A stretch of DNA of 64,000 nt from Pantoea rodasii (GTDB lineage Bacteria > Pseudomonadota > Gammaproteobacteria > Enterobacterales > Enterobacteriaceae). Location: assembly GCF_002095465.1 (NCBI RefSeq), contig NZ_MLFP01000014.1:1-64000 (forward strand), given 5' to 3'. Positions within the stretch are counted from its first letter, which is position 1, and every line of letters starts with the position of its first letter. Both the position numbers and the translations under genes were made by a program. Below are positions 46,141 to 59,799 of this stretch, piece after piece. A model generated the notes under the pieces. It was given only the letters and a program-made list of their open reading frames with translations, searched no databases and was not told the DNA's origin.

Positions 46141-48185
46141 ATGACGCTAAGCAAACTGGATCAAGCCGCGCTGAACGCGGGCATTGCGGTGGATTTTACC
46201 AACGCTAACGGTGAGCAGGTCCGTATTAACGACGACACCAAGCGTGCACTGCTGGCGGTGATGAATACGCCGGAAGGTAAAACACCTCCGCTGCCGGCGG
46301 TACAGGTATTTGCGGCGCGCGCCAGGCGCCAGCTCACTCCACAGGGGAAAGGCGAGTTTCGCTGGCAGCTTCTGACGGAGCAGGGCAAAGGGTTCAGCGG
46401 CACGCTTCAGGGAGGCGAAACGCTGGCCCTGCCGCCGCGTCTGCCGCAGGGCTACCATGCATTCACCCTGCAGCAGGGGAAAAACAGTGGAGCACGCGCA
46501 TCATCATTGCGCCATCGCGGTGTTATTTGCCTGAGCCATTAGCGCAGGGGGAAAAACGCTGGGGCGCCTTAGTGCAGCTTTATACCTTACGCTCGGAGAA
46601 TAATTGGGGGATAGGTGATTTCGGCGATCTGGCGCAGATGTTGCAGCACATTGCCGCTAACGGTGGTGATTTTGTCGGCCTTAATCCTTTGCATGCGCTC
46701 TATCCCGCGCAACCCGAACACGCCAGCCCGTACAGCCCCACTTCTCGCCGCTGGCTGAATGTGCTGTACATCGACGTCAATCAGGTGGCGGCATTTGCCC
46801 AAAGCCAACAGGCGCAACGCTGGTGGACGCTCGCCGCAACGCGTAAGGATGTGCAAGCCGCGCGCGCGACTGACTTTGTTGATTATCGCGCGGTGGCCGC
46901 ATTGAAAATCACGGCACTGCGGCTGGCCTGGCAGGCATTTCAGCCCGAGGCTGATTTCCAGCAATTTGTCGCTGAAGGTGGCGATCCTCTGCGTTTTCAA
47001 GCCGCTTTTGACGGCATCCTCGCTGAACGAGCAGAAAATAACACTCACGAATGGGGATGGGAGAAATGGCCGGAAGCCTGGCGTAATGCTCATCAGCCAG
47101 AGGTGCTGAAATGGTGTGCGGCGCATGAGGACGAGATTCAATTTTGGAGCTGGTTGCAATGGTTAGCGCAGCAGCAGTTCGCGGCCTGCTGGCAGCGTAG
47201 CCAGCAGCTGGGCATGGCCGTTGGGCTGTACCGCGACCTTGCGGTTGGGGTGGCGCAGCACAGTGCGGAAACCTGGCAGGATCCGCAGTTGTATAAGCTG
47301 GGCGCGTCAGTGGGTGCGCCGCCCGATCGGTTGGGCCCGCTCGGGCAAAACTGGGCGTTGCCGCCGCTCGATCCGCATGAGATGCGCGCACGCGGTTATC
47401 AGCCGTTTATCGATCTGCTGCGCGCCAACATGCGTGATTGCGGTGCATTACGCATCGATCACGTGATGGCGTTATTGCGACTGTGGTGGATTCCCTACGG
47501 TGAAACGGCCGACAAAGGGGCTTATGTGTCGTATCCGGTGGAAGAGCTGATGGCGATTCTGGCACTGGAAAGCCAGCGGCATCGCTGCATGGTGATCGGT
47601 GAGGATCTGGGCATCGTGCCACCGATCATTGTTCGCATGATGCGAAGCCACGGCATTTTATCGTGGAAAGTGCTGTTCTTCGAGCAGGAGCGCGATGGCC
47701 GCTACCGTCTGCCCTCGGCTTATGCGCGCCAGTCGATTGCCAGCGCCAGTACTCATGATTTGCCCACGTTGAGCGGTTTCTGGCAGGCGGAAGATTTGGC
47801 GTTGGGTGAGAAACTCGGCATGTATCGCGATAGCGTTCTGCATGATCTGCAACAGCAGCGCACCGCACAGAAGCAGGCATTGCTGGAGGCATTACTTCAG
47901 GCGGGTGCCCTGCCAGCGCGTCAGGGAAAGCTGACGCAAAAACAGCCGCTCACGGCAGCGCTTAATGTGGCGATGCACCGTTTTCTAGCCCGTACGGAAA
48001 GCGCATTGCTGGGATTGCAGCCGGAAGATTGGCTGGGCATGACATCGCCCGTCAACGTGCCGGGCACAGTGGATGAATATCCGAACTGGCGGCGCAAGTT
48101 GAGTGTGACGCTGGAGGAAATGTTTGCCAATAAAGCCGTGAAGCAGGTGCTGAAAGCAGTGAGTGACGGGCGCAAAGAGAAGTAA
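46141..48185 (+). CDS. malQ: 4-alpha-glucanotransferase (amylomaltase; frameshifted)
   Basis: MalQ transfers glucan chains between maltodextrins, releasing glucose. The frame breaks in a five-A run (46480-46484). One added A gives a natural join (QGKKQWSTRIIIAPSRCY) and a 681-residue GH77 enzyme like E. coli MalQ. Catalytic segments are intact: ALRIDHVM (nucleophile Asp), MVIGEDLG (acid/base Glu) and STHDLPTL. The ATG at 46141 follows AGGAG. It is the second gene of malPQ. Confidence 0.9.
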
Positions 48186-48189
48186 AACG

Positions 48190-48215
48190 TGCGGCAGCTG
48201 GGGTGCGCTGCCGCA
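48190..48215. terminator. Hairpin between malQ and nfuA
   Basis: GCGGCAGC and GCTGCCGC arms lie between the convergent genes. There is no T-run on either strand, so termination is only suggested. Confidence 0.4.
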
Positions 48216-48222
48216 GGGAGTA

Positions 48223-48798
48223 TCAGTAGTAAGAGTGCTCGCCGCGCTGGTGTTCAGTGAGGTCACGCACGCCTTTCAACTCAGGGAAAGCCGCCAGCAG
48301 CTCTTTCTCGATGCCATCTTTTAGCGTCACATCGATCATAGAACAACCGTTACAGCCGCCGCCAAACTGCAGAATGGCGATGCCGTCATCGGTGATTTCC
48401 ATCAGCGACACGCGGCCGCCGTGGCCAGCCAGCTGTGGGTTGATCTGCGCTTGCAGCAGATATTCCACGCGCTCAACCATCGGCGCTTCGTCAGACACTT
48501 TACGCATCTTGGCGTTTGGCGCTTTCAGCGTCAGCTGAGAACCGAGGTTATCGGTGACAAAATCAATTTCCGCGTCTTCAAGATAGGGCGCGCTCAGTTC
48601 GTCCACATAAGCGGAGAGCTTTTCAAACTTCAGTTCGGTGTCAGTGGCTTCCACCGCATCAGGCGGGCAGTAAGAAACGCCACACTCAGCAGTTGGGGTA
48701 CCCGGGTTAATGACGAATACGCGAATCTGGGTGCCATCTTCTTGTTTCGACAGCAATTTTGAGAAGTGCTCTTGCGCAGCATCAGTAATAACGATCAT
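48223..48798 (-). CDS. nfuA: Fe-S biogenesis protein NfuA
   Basis: NfuA carries and delivers [4Fe-4S] clusters, especially under oxidative stress or iron shortage. The 191-residue protein has E. coli's length, with an N-terminal A-type-like domain (1-90) and a C-terminal Nfu domain bearing the cluster cysteines CNGCS (about 149-152). The end [10 protein letters not shown] is identical to E. coli. It is followed upstream by gntX on the same strand. Confidence 0.96.
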   Translation of the reverse strand: MIVITDAAQEHFSKLLSKQEDGTQIRVFVINPGTPTAECGVSYCPPDAVEATDTELKFEKLSAYVDELSAPYLEDAEIDFVTDNLGSQLTLKAPNAKMRKVSDEAPMVERVEYLLQAQINPQLAGHGGRVSLMEITDDGIAILQFGGGCNGCSMIDVTLKDGIEKELLAAFPELKGVRDLTEHQRGEHSYY

Positions 48799-48856
48799 GG
48801 CGATTGCTCAATAGTTAACTAAATTACTTGGTTATAATACGCCCAACGCCGACGCT

Positions 48857-49534
48857 CTACAAGGTACGGCACAGGCAGCCAATATGCACGCTGGCCGCGC
48901 CTTGCGCCAGCAAAATGCGGCTGATTTCTGCCACCGTGCTTCCGGTGGTCACCACATCGTCGATGAGCAGGATATGGCATCCGCGCACCGGTATTTCAAG
49001 GGAAAATGCCCCGCGCAGATTCTTTTTCCGCGCTGAAGCACTCAGTACATGCTGGATTAATCCCTGCCGTGTGCGGCGCACGCCTTCGCGATACTCACAG
49101 CCTAGCCAATGCGCCAGCGGTTTTGCTAACAGCTCGGCCTGATTATAGCCACGTTGCCAGGCTCGACGGCGGTGTAGTGGCACACTCAGCACTAAATTGA
49201 TGCGCGGCAGGCGCTTTTCACGCCGCGAATTTAACAATTTTAACAAAAGTAGCCGCGCAAGCATCACTCTGAGTGCGGTTATTCGCGAAAATTTTAATTG
49301 AATGACCCAGTCGCTGAGGGGCGGAAGGTAATCACTGACGCAGGTCAGAGTGTGCCACGGCGGTGGATGCTGTATGCAGCGACCGCACGGTTGCGTGCCA
49401 CTGGCGAGTAGCGCACAGCACGGACAGAGTGTCGGCAGGCGGGGGATCTGCTGCAGACAGCGGCTGCACAAACCGTGCAGGGCTATTTGTAATGGCAGGC
49501 GGCATAGCCAACACAGGGCCGGGATTGATAGCAT
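48857..49534 (-). CDS. gntX: ComF/GntX family protein
   Basis: GntX is a ComF-family phosphoribosyltransferase-like protein; E. coli needs it to use DNA as a nutrient. The 225-residue protein has four CxxC-type pairs at the N-terminus (CWLC, CSRC, CPCC, CGRC), probably a zinc ribbon, and the PRPP-binding motif ILLIDDVVTTGSTV (about 190-203). It is divergent from bioH across 34 bases, as in E. coli. Confidence 0.92.
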   Translation of the reverse strand: MLSIPALCWLCRLPLQIALHGLCSRCLQQIPRLPTLCPCCALLASGTQPCGRCIQHPPPWHTLTCVSDYLPPLSDWVIQLKFSRITALRVMLARLLLLKLLNSRREKRLPRINLVLSVPLHRRRAWQRGYNQAELLAKPLAHWLGCEYREGVRRTRQGLIQHVLSASARKKNLRGAFSLEIPVRGCHILLIDDVVTTGSTVAEISRILLAQGAASVHIGCLCRTL

Positions 49535-49568
49535 AGCGACCTCTTTTCACTTTTCGGGAGTGTAACCG

Positions 49569-50342
49569 ATGAGTTCGCTTTACTGGCACACCACGGGCGC
49601 AGGCGATCGCGATCTTGTGCTGCTGCACGGCTGGGGTTTGAATGCCGAAGTGTGGCAAAACATTGTTCCGCGACTTAGCCCGCATTTTCGTCTGCACCTG
49701 GTGGATTTGCCGGGCTTTGGCCGCAGTCAGGGCTTTGGCGCACTGAGCTTAGCCGAAATGGCACAACAGCTGCTGCCGCAGCTGCCTGAACGTGCTGTGC
49801 TGCTCGGTTGGTCGTTGGGTGGACTGGTTGCCAGCCAGATTGCGCTGATGCAGCCTGAACGTGTCACGGCGCTGATTAGCGTGGCATCGTCGCCCTGTTT
49901 TACCGCACATGAAGATTGGCCGGGTATCAAGCCCGAGACGCTGGAGAACTTCCAGCAGCAGCTGAGCAATGATTTCCAGCGTACGGTTGAGCGTTTCCTG
50001 GCGCTGCAAACCATGGGAACGGAAAATGCTCGCCAGGATGCGCGTCAGCTAAAAGAAGTGGTGCTGTCGCAGCCGATGCCTTCGGTTGAGGTGTTAGCGG
50101 GTGGGCTGGCTATACTGCGCCATGACGATCTGCGCGCTGCGCTGGATGAGCTAACGTTGCCGTTTCTGCGTATTTACGGCTATCTCGATGGACTCGTCCC
50201 GCGCAATATTGCCGGAAAGCTGGATGCACGCTGGCCGACATCGCACTCCATCGTGATGGAAAAAGCGGCTCACGCACCATTTGTTTCTCATCCCGATGCA
50301 TTTTGTCAGCAGGTACAGCAGTTTATCCACGCAACCACATAA
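49569..50342 (+). CDS. bioH: Pimeloyl-ACP methyl ester carboxylesterase
   Basis: BioH hydrolyses pimeloyl-ACP methyl ester, ending the pimelate stage of biotin synthesis. The 257-residue alpha/beta hydrolase has the catalytic triad at exactly the E. coli positions: Ser82 (GWSLGG), Asp207 and His235 (AAHAPFVS). The start is ATG at 49569. Its end overlaps the convergent phosphorylase gene by 20 bases. Confidence 0.96.
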   Translation: MSSLYWHTTGAGDRDLVLLHGWGLNAEVWQNIVPRLSPHFRLHLVDLPGFGRSQGFGALSLAEMAQQLLPQLPERAVLLGWSLGGLVASQIALMQPERVTALISVASSPCFTAHEDWPGIKPETLENFQQQLSNDFQRTVERFLALQTMGTENARQDARQLKEVVLSQPMPSVEVLAGGLAILRHDDLRAALDELTLPFLRIYGYLDGLVPRNIAGKLDARWPTSHSIVMEKAAHAPFVSHPDAFCQQVQQFIHATT

Positions 50343-52010
50343 ACTGCCACGCAGCCAGCGTGATGGGCTGGCTGCCATCAATTTTCTCCCCGCTGATCAC
50401 ATCCTGAAAATGTCGCGTCTGCGGCAGATGCGTGGTGACTTCACGGCTGCTGAGGTTAAACACGCACAGCAAACCGTCTTCACTGCCCGGCGTGTGGCGG
50501 CGCAGCATCAGCAGCGTATTTTCACTCTCCAGCAGCGTCATCGCGTTATCCGGATGGAATGCGCTCTGGCGCGTACGTAGCTGAATCAAGGCGCTGAGGC
50601 GTTCGTAAACCTGCTGGCGTAACGGATTGCCGCCGCTGATCCATTGCTCCATCTCACGCATTGCGTATTTTTCCCGGTTAATGGCGCGATTGTGTCCTGC
50701 GGCGCGTACGCCTTCGTTATCATTTCGCGAACCGAGGATGCTTTGAATATAGATAGCGGGCACGCCTGGGAAAGTGAGCAGAATCGCGTGTGCCAGCAGG
50801 AAGCGACGCAGACGCGTGTCATCATCATCTTGCTGTTGGTTGAGAGCATCGAAATAGGTGACGTTGATCTCGTAAGGCTGGTGGTGCCATCGGGATTGTT
50901 TTTATAGGACACCAGCGCCCCTTCCAGCGCCAGATCGCGCACCAGCGCCACAATCTCCACCTCGGATAAAATGCCCCGCGCGGGATTGAGTCCGATACCG
51001 TCGTGCGAAGCCAGGAAATTAAAGAAGGTGGTGCCAACGCGATCGGTGCCCAGGGTGCTGGCCCACTGGCGCAGCGCGCGTGCTGAGCCGGAGTGAATCG
51101 CATGCAGCACCAGCGGCGGCAGTGAAAACTGATACACCATCTGCGCTTCATCGTGACCATCGCCGAAATAGCTGATGTTGTCTTTGTGCGGCACGTTGGT
51201 TTCCGTGACGATTACCGTGCCCGGCGCCACTTCATTGGCAATGGCACGGAACAGCTTCACCAGCTGATGCGTTTTCGGCAGGTGAATGCAATTTGTGCCT
51301 GGCGTCTTCCACATATAACCCACCGCGTCGAGCCGGACGTAATCTGCGCCTTTAATCAGGTAATCCAGCAATACGCCCACCATGCGAATCAGCACTTCGG
51401 GATTGGCAAAGTTGAGGTCGATTTGATCGGCACTAAAAGTGGTCCAGATATAGCGCGTCTCGCCATCGGCCATCGCAAATGGCGTCAGTAACGGCGAGGT
51501 GCGAGGGCGCGTCACGGCGCTGAGATCTGTGGCGGGCGGCATGCTGATAAAGAAGTCATCCCAACCGGGATCCAGCGCCAGAAAATGGCGGAACCACTGG
51601 CTGTGAGCCGACATATGGTTGCAGACGAAATCGAACATCAGTCGGGTTTCACTGTGCAGCGCCGCAATATGTTGCCACTCGCCGCAAATGGGATTCACCT
51701 GGTGATAATCAATTACCGAAAAGCCATCATCTGAAGAGTAGGGAAAGAACGGCAGCAGATGCACCAGATTAAAGGTGGACTGCAGGTGCTGCTGATAAAA
51801 GTGCGAGAAGCTGGCAAGCGTTGGCTTATCGGCTTCGCGGAACTGATCGGCATAGCTGATCAGCACCACATCTTTTTCATCCCAATGGGCTTTGCGCGGC
51901 AGTTTAGCGGTATCACGCGCAGCACGAATGTGGGAAAGCAGGCGCTCGCGTGCAGCGACGGGAAAGCGGCCTTCGTAAATTTCATCAAGTAGGGCGTTGA
52001 TTATGTCCAT
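50323..52010 (-). CDS. GH13_18 sugar phosphorylase, YcjM-like (frameshifted)
   Basis: This cytoplasmic enzyme belongs to the sucrose phosphorylase/glucosylglycerate phosphorylase branch of GH13. The frame breaks at 50875-50877; one added G/C restores [17 protein letters not shown] and a 562-residue protein, close to E. coli YcjM (559). Catalytic segments are present: [12 protein letters not shown] (nucleophile Asp), VTETNVPH (Glu) and FLASHDGIG. The substrate (glucosylglycerate, sucrose or other) cannot be fixed. It occupies the place between bioH and tex where E. coli has rpnA and feoABC. Confidence 0.82.
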
Positions 52011-52138
52011 CAGATCGTTGGGCCACGCGGAAGGTCATTTTTTCACACGGATTTTTTCAGCGTAGACGCGGGAAGGGATTTTTCAACTTTAAACGCGCGG
52101 AAGCAAGATAGCTTCCGCGCGTGATTCAGGGCAGGAAC

Positions 52139-54476
52139 TTAACGTTTTTTTCCGAATGCGGCGGCCAGTGCATCGCCCATGGCGCTGTTGCCAGCTGACG
52201 AATTGGCCGGTTTGCCGCGTGCTTTGTTGTTCGCCGCGGGGCGCGCATTCTCTTTGCCGCTGCTGCGGTTATTACCGCCGCGCGCATTGCTCTCGCCGGG
52301 CTGCTCGTCCAGACGCATGGTGAGGGCGATACGCTTACGCTGCATATCCACTTCCATCACCTTCACTTTGACGATATCGCCCGCTTTCACCACCTGATGG
52401 GGATCTTCGACGAACTTATCCGACAGCGAAGAGATGTGCACCAGTCCATCCTGATGGACACCGATATCGACAAAGGCACCAAAGTTGGTGACGTTGGTCA
52501 CTGCGCCTTCCAGAATCATGCCCGGCAGCAGATCGTTCAGCGTTTCAACGCCTTCGGCAAACTGCGCGGTTTTGAATTCCGGACGCGGATCGCGACCTGG
52601 CTTCTCCAGCTCTTTGATGATGTCGGTAACGGTTGGCAGGCCAAAACGCTCGTCGGTAAAATCGCGCGCGCTGAGGTTGCGCAGGCCGCCAGGATTGCCC
52701 ATCAGCTCATTCAGCGCCTGTTCCGTCGCGGCCAGAATGCGCTCGACCAGAGGATAGGCTTCCGGGTGCACCGTTGAGGCATCCAGTGGATTATCACCGT
52801 GATTGATGCGCAAGAAGCCCGCGCACTGTTCAAACGCTTTAGGGCCAAGCCGGCTGACTTTTCAGCAATTGCTGACGGTTCTGGAAGCGGCCATTCTCGT
52901 CGCGCCAGCTGACAATGTTTTGCGCCATCATGCGGGTTAACCCTGCTACGCGCGTCAACAATGCCACTGAGGCGGTATTCAGATCGACACCCACGGCGTT
53001 CACACAGTCTTCGACCACCGCATCCAGCTTTTTCGCCAGCTGGCTTTGGCTAACGTCATGCTGATACTGGCCTACGCCAATGGATTTCGGATCGATTTTC
53101 ACCAGCTCGGCCAGCGGATCTTGCAGGCGACGGGCAATGGAGACCGCGCCGCGAATGGAAACATCCAGGTCCGGGAATTCCAGCGCGGCCAGTTCCGATG
53201 CCGAATAGACCGATGCGCCGGCCTCACTGACAATCACTTTCTGCGCGTTGATTTGCGGGAACTGCTTCTGCAAGTCGATGAAGAAGCGCTCGGTTTCACG
53301 TGATGCGGTGCCGTTACCGATAGCCACCAGTTCAACCTGATATTTGGTGCACAGGGCGGCCACGGATGACGCGGCTTTGGCGGCTTGTCCGGTATGAGGA
53401 TAAATGGTGTCAAACGCCACCAGTTTGCCGGTGGCATCCACCACCGCGACTTTGACACCGGTGCGCAGGCCCGGATCGAGTCCCATGGTGGCGCGCATAC
53501 CCGCCGGGGCTGCCATCAGCAAATCGTTGAGGTTGCGGGCAAAGACATTGATCGCTTCGTCTTCAGCGCGTTCGCGGATGGTGCTCATCAACTCGGTTTC
53601 GAGGTGCAGCAGCACCTTGATGCGCCAGGTCCAACTCACCACCGCTTTACGCCAGCTGTCAGCGGGGGCGTTATTCAGACGCAGCTGCAGATGATCGGCA
53701 ATCAGGGTTTCACCGTGGCTTTCACGTGGCGCTTCTTCGAATTGGGGATCGGCATTCAGAGAGAGTTGCAGCACGCCTTCGTTGCGACCACGGAACATCG
53801 CCAGGGCGCGGTGTGAAGGGACGGAGCTGAGTGCTTCATGGTGATCGAAGTAGTCGCGGAATTTCGCGCCTTCTTCTTCTTTGCCTTCCACCACGCGTGA
53901 TACGACGTGAGCATTCTTCCACAGATAATCACGCACTTTCGCCAGCAGCGAGGCGTCTTCGGCAAAGCGTTCCATCAGAATATAGCGTGCACCGTCCAGC
54001 GCGGCACGGACGTCGGCAACGCCTTTATCGGCATCAACATAACCTGCAGCCAGCGACTCGGGATCCTGTGAAGGATCGGTCCACAGGGTGTCAGCCAGCG
54101 ATTCCAGGCCGGCTTCAATGGCGATTTGGCCACGAGTACGACGTTTCTGCTTGTACGGCAGATACAGGTCTTCCAGCTCGGTTTTATTCAGCGTGCCGTT
54201 GATGGCCGTGGCGAGTTCTGGTGTGAGTTTACCCTGCTCGTCGATGGATTTCAGAATTGACTGGCGGCGATCTTCCAGCTCACGCAGGTAGCCGAGACGG
54301 CTTTCCAACAGCCGCAACTGGGTATCATCCAGTCCACCGGTCACTTCCTTACGATAACGTGCGATAAACGGCACGGTGTTCCCTTCATCCAGCAAGCGAA
54401 CGGCGGCGTCAACCTGGTCGGCGCGTGCCTTCAGCTCACTTGCGATAATCTGGCTCAGTGAATCTTTCATCATCAT
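52139..54476 (-). CDS. tex: Tex family RNA-binding transcription accessory protein (frameshifted)
   Basis: Tex (YhgF) is a conserved nucleic-acid-binding protein linked to transcription. An extra A in the run at 52859-52862 ends the frame after QLLK. Removing it restores [20 protein letters not shown] and a protein of about 778 residues (E. coli 773). The N-terminal Tex domain, the YqgF-like domain ([20 protein letters not shown]), helix-hairpin-helix motifs and the C-terminal S1 domain ([20 protein letters not shown]) are all present. Three ATGs in a row (54476, 54473, 54470) make the exact start uncertain. Confidence 0.92.
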
Positions 54477-54674
54477 TAACAATGCTTACACAGGGTTGGA
54501 AAATAGGGGACAGTTATACGGATTGGGGCAGCAAATTGCCAGCCGGGGACAGGCGATTCCGTCTTTTTCTGAATGCAGCACGCACATCGCGGCGCACACC
54601 TTGCTGATAGCAAAGCAGTCGCTTATTGTTGGCCTCTTTGCTGCATCGAAACACTGTTACCACGAGTAGACGTT

Positions 54675-55163
54675 ATGAAAACCCAACTGATTACCCGCGA
54701 AGGCTATAACAAATTACGTGCCGAGCACGACCATTTGTGGAACGAAAAGCGTCCGGAAATCACCAAAATTGTTTCCTGGGCTGCCAGCCTTGGCGATCGT
54801 TCGGAAAACGCGGATTACACCTACAACAAACGTCTGTTGCGCCAGATCGATCGCCGCGTGCGTTATCTGCGCAAGTGCCTCGCCGATCTGAAAATTGTCG
54901 ACTATGCGCCGCAGCAGGAAGGAAAGGTGTTCTTTGGCGCATGGGTTGAAGTGGAGAACGAGCAGGGCGAGGCAAAGCGATTTCGTATTGTCGGGCCCGA
55001 TGAGATTTACGGTGAGGCGATGAAAGAGTACATCTCGATTGATTCACCGATGGCGCGTGCATTAATCAAGAAAGAGGTGGATGACGAAGTGGTGGTTAAC
55101 ACGCCGGAAGGGCAAAAAGTCTGGTTTGTTAACAGCATCAGGTACGTCAAAGACGCAGAGTAA
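54675..55163 (+). CDS. greB: Transcription elongation factor GreB
   Basis: GreB rescues backtracked RNA polymerase by stimulating transcript cleavage. The 162-residue protein (E. coli 158) has the N-terminal coiled coil with the tip acidic pair (SLGDRSENADYTYNK, about 38-52) and the C-terminal FKBP-like domain (FFGAWVEVENEQGEAKRF). The ATG at 54675 (MKTQLITREGY) is the family start. It is divergent from tex across 198 bases. Confidence 0.95.
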   Translation: MKTQLITREGYNKLRAEHDHLWNEKRPEITKIVSWAASLGDRSENADYTYNKRLLRQIDRRVRYLRKCLADLKIVDYAPQQEGKVFFGAWVEVENEQGEAKRFRIVGPDEIYGEAMKEYISIDSPMARALIKKEVDDEVVVNTPEGQKVWFVNSIRYVKDAE

Positions 55164-55170
55164 AAAGAGG

Positions 55171-55220
55171 CGGAGAATAATGGCTTGGGTAAAAAAGCCT
55201 TGGGTGCGACTTATTCTCCG
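55171..55220. terminator. Long hairpin between greB and yjbE-like gene
   Basis: Perfect 10-base arms CGGAGAATAA (55171-55180) and TTATTCTCCG (55211-55220) enclose an inner GGCTT/AAGCC stem. On the minus strand the hairpin is followed by GCCTCTTTTTAC, so it can end the yjbE-like gene; it also closes greB. Confidence 0.65.
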
Positions 55221-55286
55221 GTGGCGAAAAGGGCTGGCAGTAAAAGGGGAAAGCGCCGCAGCCTTGCCGCGCCTTAAACGTTCGGA

Positions 55287-55529
55287 TTATTTGCCAGGGG
55301 TCGTCGCGGTGGTGGTGGATGTGCTGCTGGTGCCTTTGTCACCGCCGCCCATGGTCGCCAATGCCACACCCAGCAAAGCGCCAACCGCACCCACGCCGAT
55401 GGCGTCTGAGTTGCCCTTGGCGGTGGTTGAGGCTTGTGCGCCAGCCGCTTCGCCCGCGCTGGTGGCCGCATGAGCCTGAGAAAGGCTGGCCAGCACCAGT
55501 GCACTCAGCAAGACCGCAGTTTTTTTCAT
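55287..55529 (-). CDS. yjbE: YjbE/GfcA-like exported threonine-rich small protein
   Basis: The 80-residue protein is the same length as E. coli YjbE, part of the yjbEFGH exopolysaccharide operon. It has a signal peptide (MKKTAVLLSALVLASLSQA, cleavage after AHA), the segment SAGEAAGAQASTTAKG, a hydrophobic stretch AVGALLGVALATMGGGD and a Ser/Thr tail. Similar layout occurs in GfcA of the group 4 capsule operon. The ATG at 55529 follows GGAGAGAG. No yjbFGH or gfcBCD partner lies beside it. Confidence 0.75.
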   Translation of the reverse strand: MKKTAVLLSALVLASLSQAHAATSAGEAAGAQASTTAKGNSDAIGVGAVGALLGVALATMGGGDKGTSSTSTTTATTPGK

Positions 55530-56042
55530 TTTTCTCTCTCCAAAGATGCGCAATGTCAGCAGGAACCCTTGCAGTTTCTGAGATCGTTCTGCGAGAAGAA
55601 AGAGTAGATTACTGACTGATTAATCTGACTTTATTTAACGCTGGTCTTGATTAGCCAGCAGAGCGTATTGTTCCGAGAGCAGATCTGCGCGGAAGAGAGA
55701 AAGTGCCAGATATTATGCTGCCCTGATGGCGGTATCAGGCTATTCTGGCCTGCCGACTTAAGCCAAATGGCCCGGAATACCATGATGGCGTGCGTCCAGC
55801 GCTGAAATGAACCAGATGCGGGAAGAAAAACGCTGAAATTTTCGGATTAGCGCTAAGCGGCTGGAAAACCCCGATAAAAAGCGCGAGACAACGCGCATTT
55901 CAAGGCTTAAATTAAATATAAGCTGCTGTTTAATATGCTTTGTAACAATTTCGGCTAGAATATAAACCATTAATAACTGTCACACTCGGGCATCTTTTTT
56001 ACACAATATTGGCTCAGGCAATGGCGCCTTTGGGAGTTGAAC
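55530..56042. other. Divergent region between yjbE-like gene and ompR
   Basis: This 513-base gap holds the promoters of both genes. A TTGTAA hexamer near 55940 and TATAAA near 55962, about 15 bases apart, form a weak ompR promoter candidate in an A+T-rich patch (55905-55985). I see no gene, no clear RcsAB box and no palindrome of note. Confidence 0.4.
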
Positions 56043-58119
<2,077 letters not shown>

Positions 58120-58126
58120 ATGTTGT

Positions 58127-58169
58127 CGGGTGGCTGCTAAGCCACCCGAAGGCGCACTCAGGTGCGCCT
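58127..58169. terminator. Double hairpin between envZ and pckA
   Basis: GGGTGGCT with AGCCACCC (58128-58147) and AGGCGCAC with GTGCGCCT (58151-58170) lie back to back between the convergent genes. Neither has a clear T-run. Confidence 0.5.
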
Positions 58170-58180
58170 CAACATCTTTC

Positions 58181-59799
58181 TCACAGCTGCGGGCCAGCCT
58201 GCACCAGCGCTTTACCGGCATCGTTATCGGTGTACTTCTCAAAATTAGTGACAAAACGTTGTGCCAGCCCCTGCGCGGCTTGCTGCCATGCGGCCTCATC
58301 CGGCCAGCTGCGACGCGGATCAAGAATCGCATCCTCCACTTGAGCCAGTGAGATTGGCATCTGCAGGTTAAACACTGGCAGCGTCTCTGTTTCCACGTCA
58401 TCCAGTTCACCCGCCAAAATCGCATTGATGATCGCGCGGGTGTCTTTCAGCGAAATACGCTTGCCGCTGCCATTCCAGCCGGTGTTAACCAGATACGCTT
58501 TTGCACCTGCCGCTTCCATACGCTTCACCAGCACATCGGAATATTGGGTTGGATGCAGCGTCAGGAAGGCTGCGCCAAAGCAGGCAGAGAAGGTCGGCGT
58601 TGGCTGAGTGACACCGCGCTCAGTCCCGGCGAGCTTGGCAGTAAAGCCTGACAGGAAGTGATATTGCGTTTGCTCTGGCGTTAAGCGTGAAACCGGCGGC
58701 AGTACTCCAAAAGCATCGGCAGTGAGGAAAATCACGCGCTGAGCATGGCCCGCTTTGGAAACCGGCTGCACGATATTTTCAATATGCTCAATCGGATAAG
58801 ACACGCGCGTGTTTTCGGTTTTGCCGGCATCGGCATAATCAACGCTGCCATCCGCCCGCACCACCACGTTCTCCAGTAGCGCATCGCGACGGATAGCGCG
58901 GTAGATTTCCGGCTCGGCTTTCTCAGAGAGATGGATGGTTTTGGCGTAGCAGCCGCCTTCAAAGTTAAACACGCCATCGTCATCCCAGCCGTGCTCGTCA
59001 TCGCCAATCAGCTGGCGATCGGGATCGGTGGACAGCGTGGTTTTACCGGTGCCGGACAGGCCGAAGAACACCGCAACATCTCCCGCTTTGCCGACGTTCG
59101 CCGAGCAGTGCATTGAGGCAATACCTTTCAGCGGCAGCAGGTAATTCATGATGGCGAACAGCCCTTTTTTCATCTCGCCGCCGTACCAGGTGCCGCCAAT
59201 CAGCTGCATGCGCTCGGTGAGGTTGAAGGCGACAAAGTTCTCAGAGTGCAGACCTTGTGCCTGCCAGTCTGGATTGGTGCACTGCGCGGCGTTCATCACC
59301 ACGAAATCGGGCTTAAACGACGCCAGCTCGGCGTCATCTGGACGGATAAACATGTTTTTGACGAAGTGCGCCTGCCAGGCCACTTCCATCACGAAGCGCA
59401 CGCTCAGGCGGGTGTCGGGATTCGCACCGCAGAAGGCGTCGATGACAAATAAGCGTTTGCCAGAGAGTTGTGCCGTACAGCGATCTTTCAGCGCCTGCCA
59501 GGTTTCCTGCGACAGCGGCTGATTGTCATTTTACCGTTGCCAACGTCATTCCACCACAAAGTGTCACGCGTGGTGTCATCGCGCACGATGTACTTATCTT
59601 TTGGCGAGCGTCCAGTGAAGATGCCGGTATCCACGGCAATGGCGCCGCTCTGAGTCAGGGTGCCTCGCGCATAACCTTCCAGTTCCGGGCGGGTTTCTTC
59701 CTGAAACAGCGTAGTAAAGTCAGGGTTGTACACCACTTCTGTGGTGCCGCTGATGCCCAAAGCGGCGAGGTCTTGCGATGTCAGGCCGTGAACGCGCAT
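58181..59799 (-). CDS. pckA: Phosphoenolpyruvate carboxykinase (ATP; frameshifted)
   Basis: PckA converts oxaloacetate and ATP to phosphoenolpyruvate, the entry to gluconeogenesis. The frame breaks in a T/A run at 59529-59532; one added A restores [18 protein letters not shown] and a 539-residue enzyme (E. coli 540). The P-loop [11 protein letters not shown], the substrate region [11 protein letters not shown] and [16 protein letters not shown] are intact. The ATG is at 59799. In E. coli yhgE separates pckA from hslO; it is absent here. Confidence 0.94.

Noticed and set aside
55180..55473. 97-codon plus-strand frame starting in the greB-yjbE hairpin, with a GGAG before its ATG
   Set aside because: Most of it is antisense to the well-supported yjbE-like gene and its start lies in the terminator stem; the protein resembles nothing I know.
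55758..55970. 70-codon minus-strand frame upstream of ompR
   Set aside because: It covers the likely ompR promoter region and has no family features.
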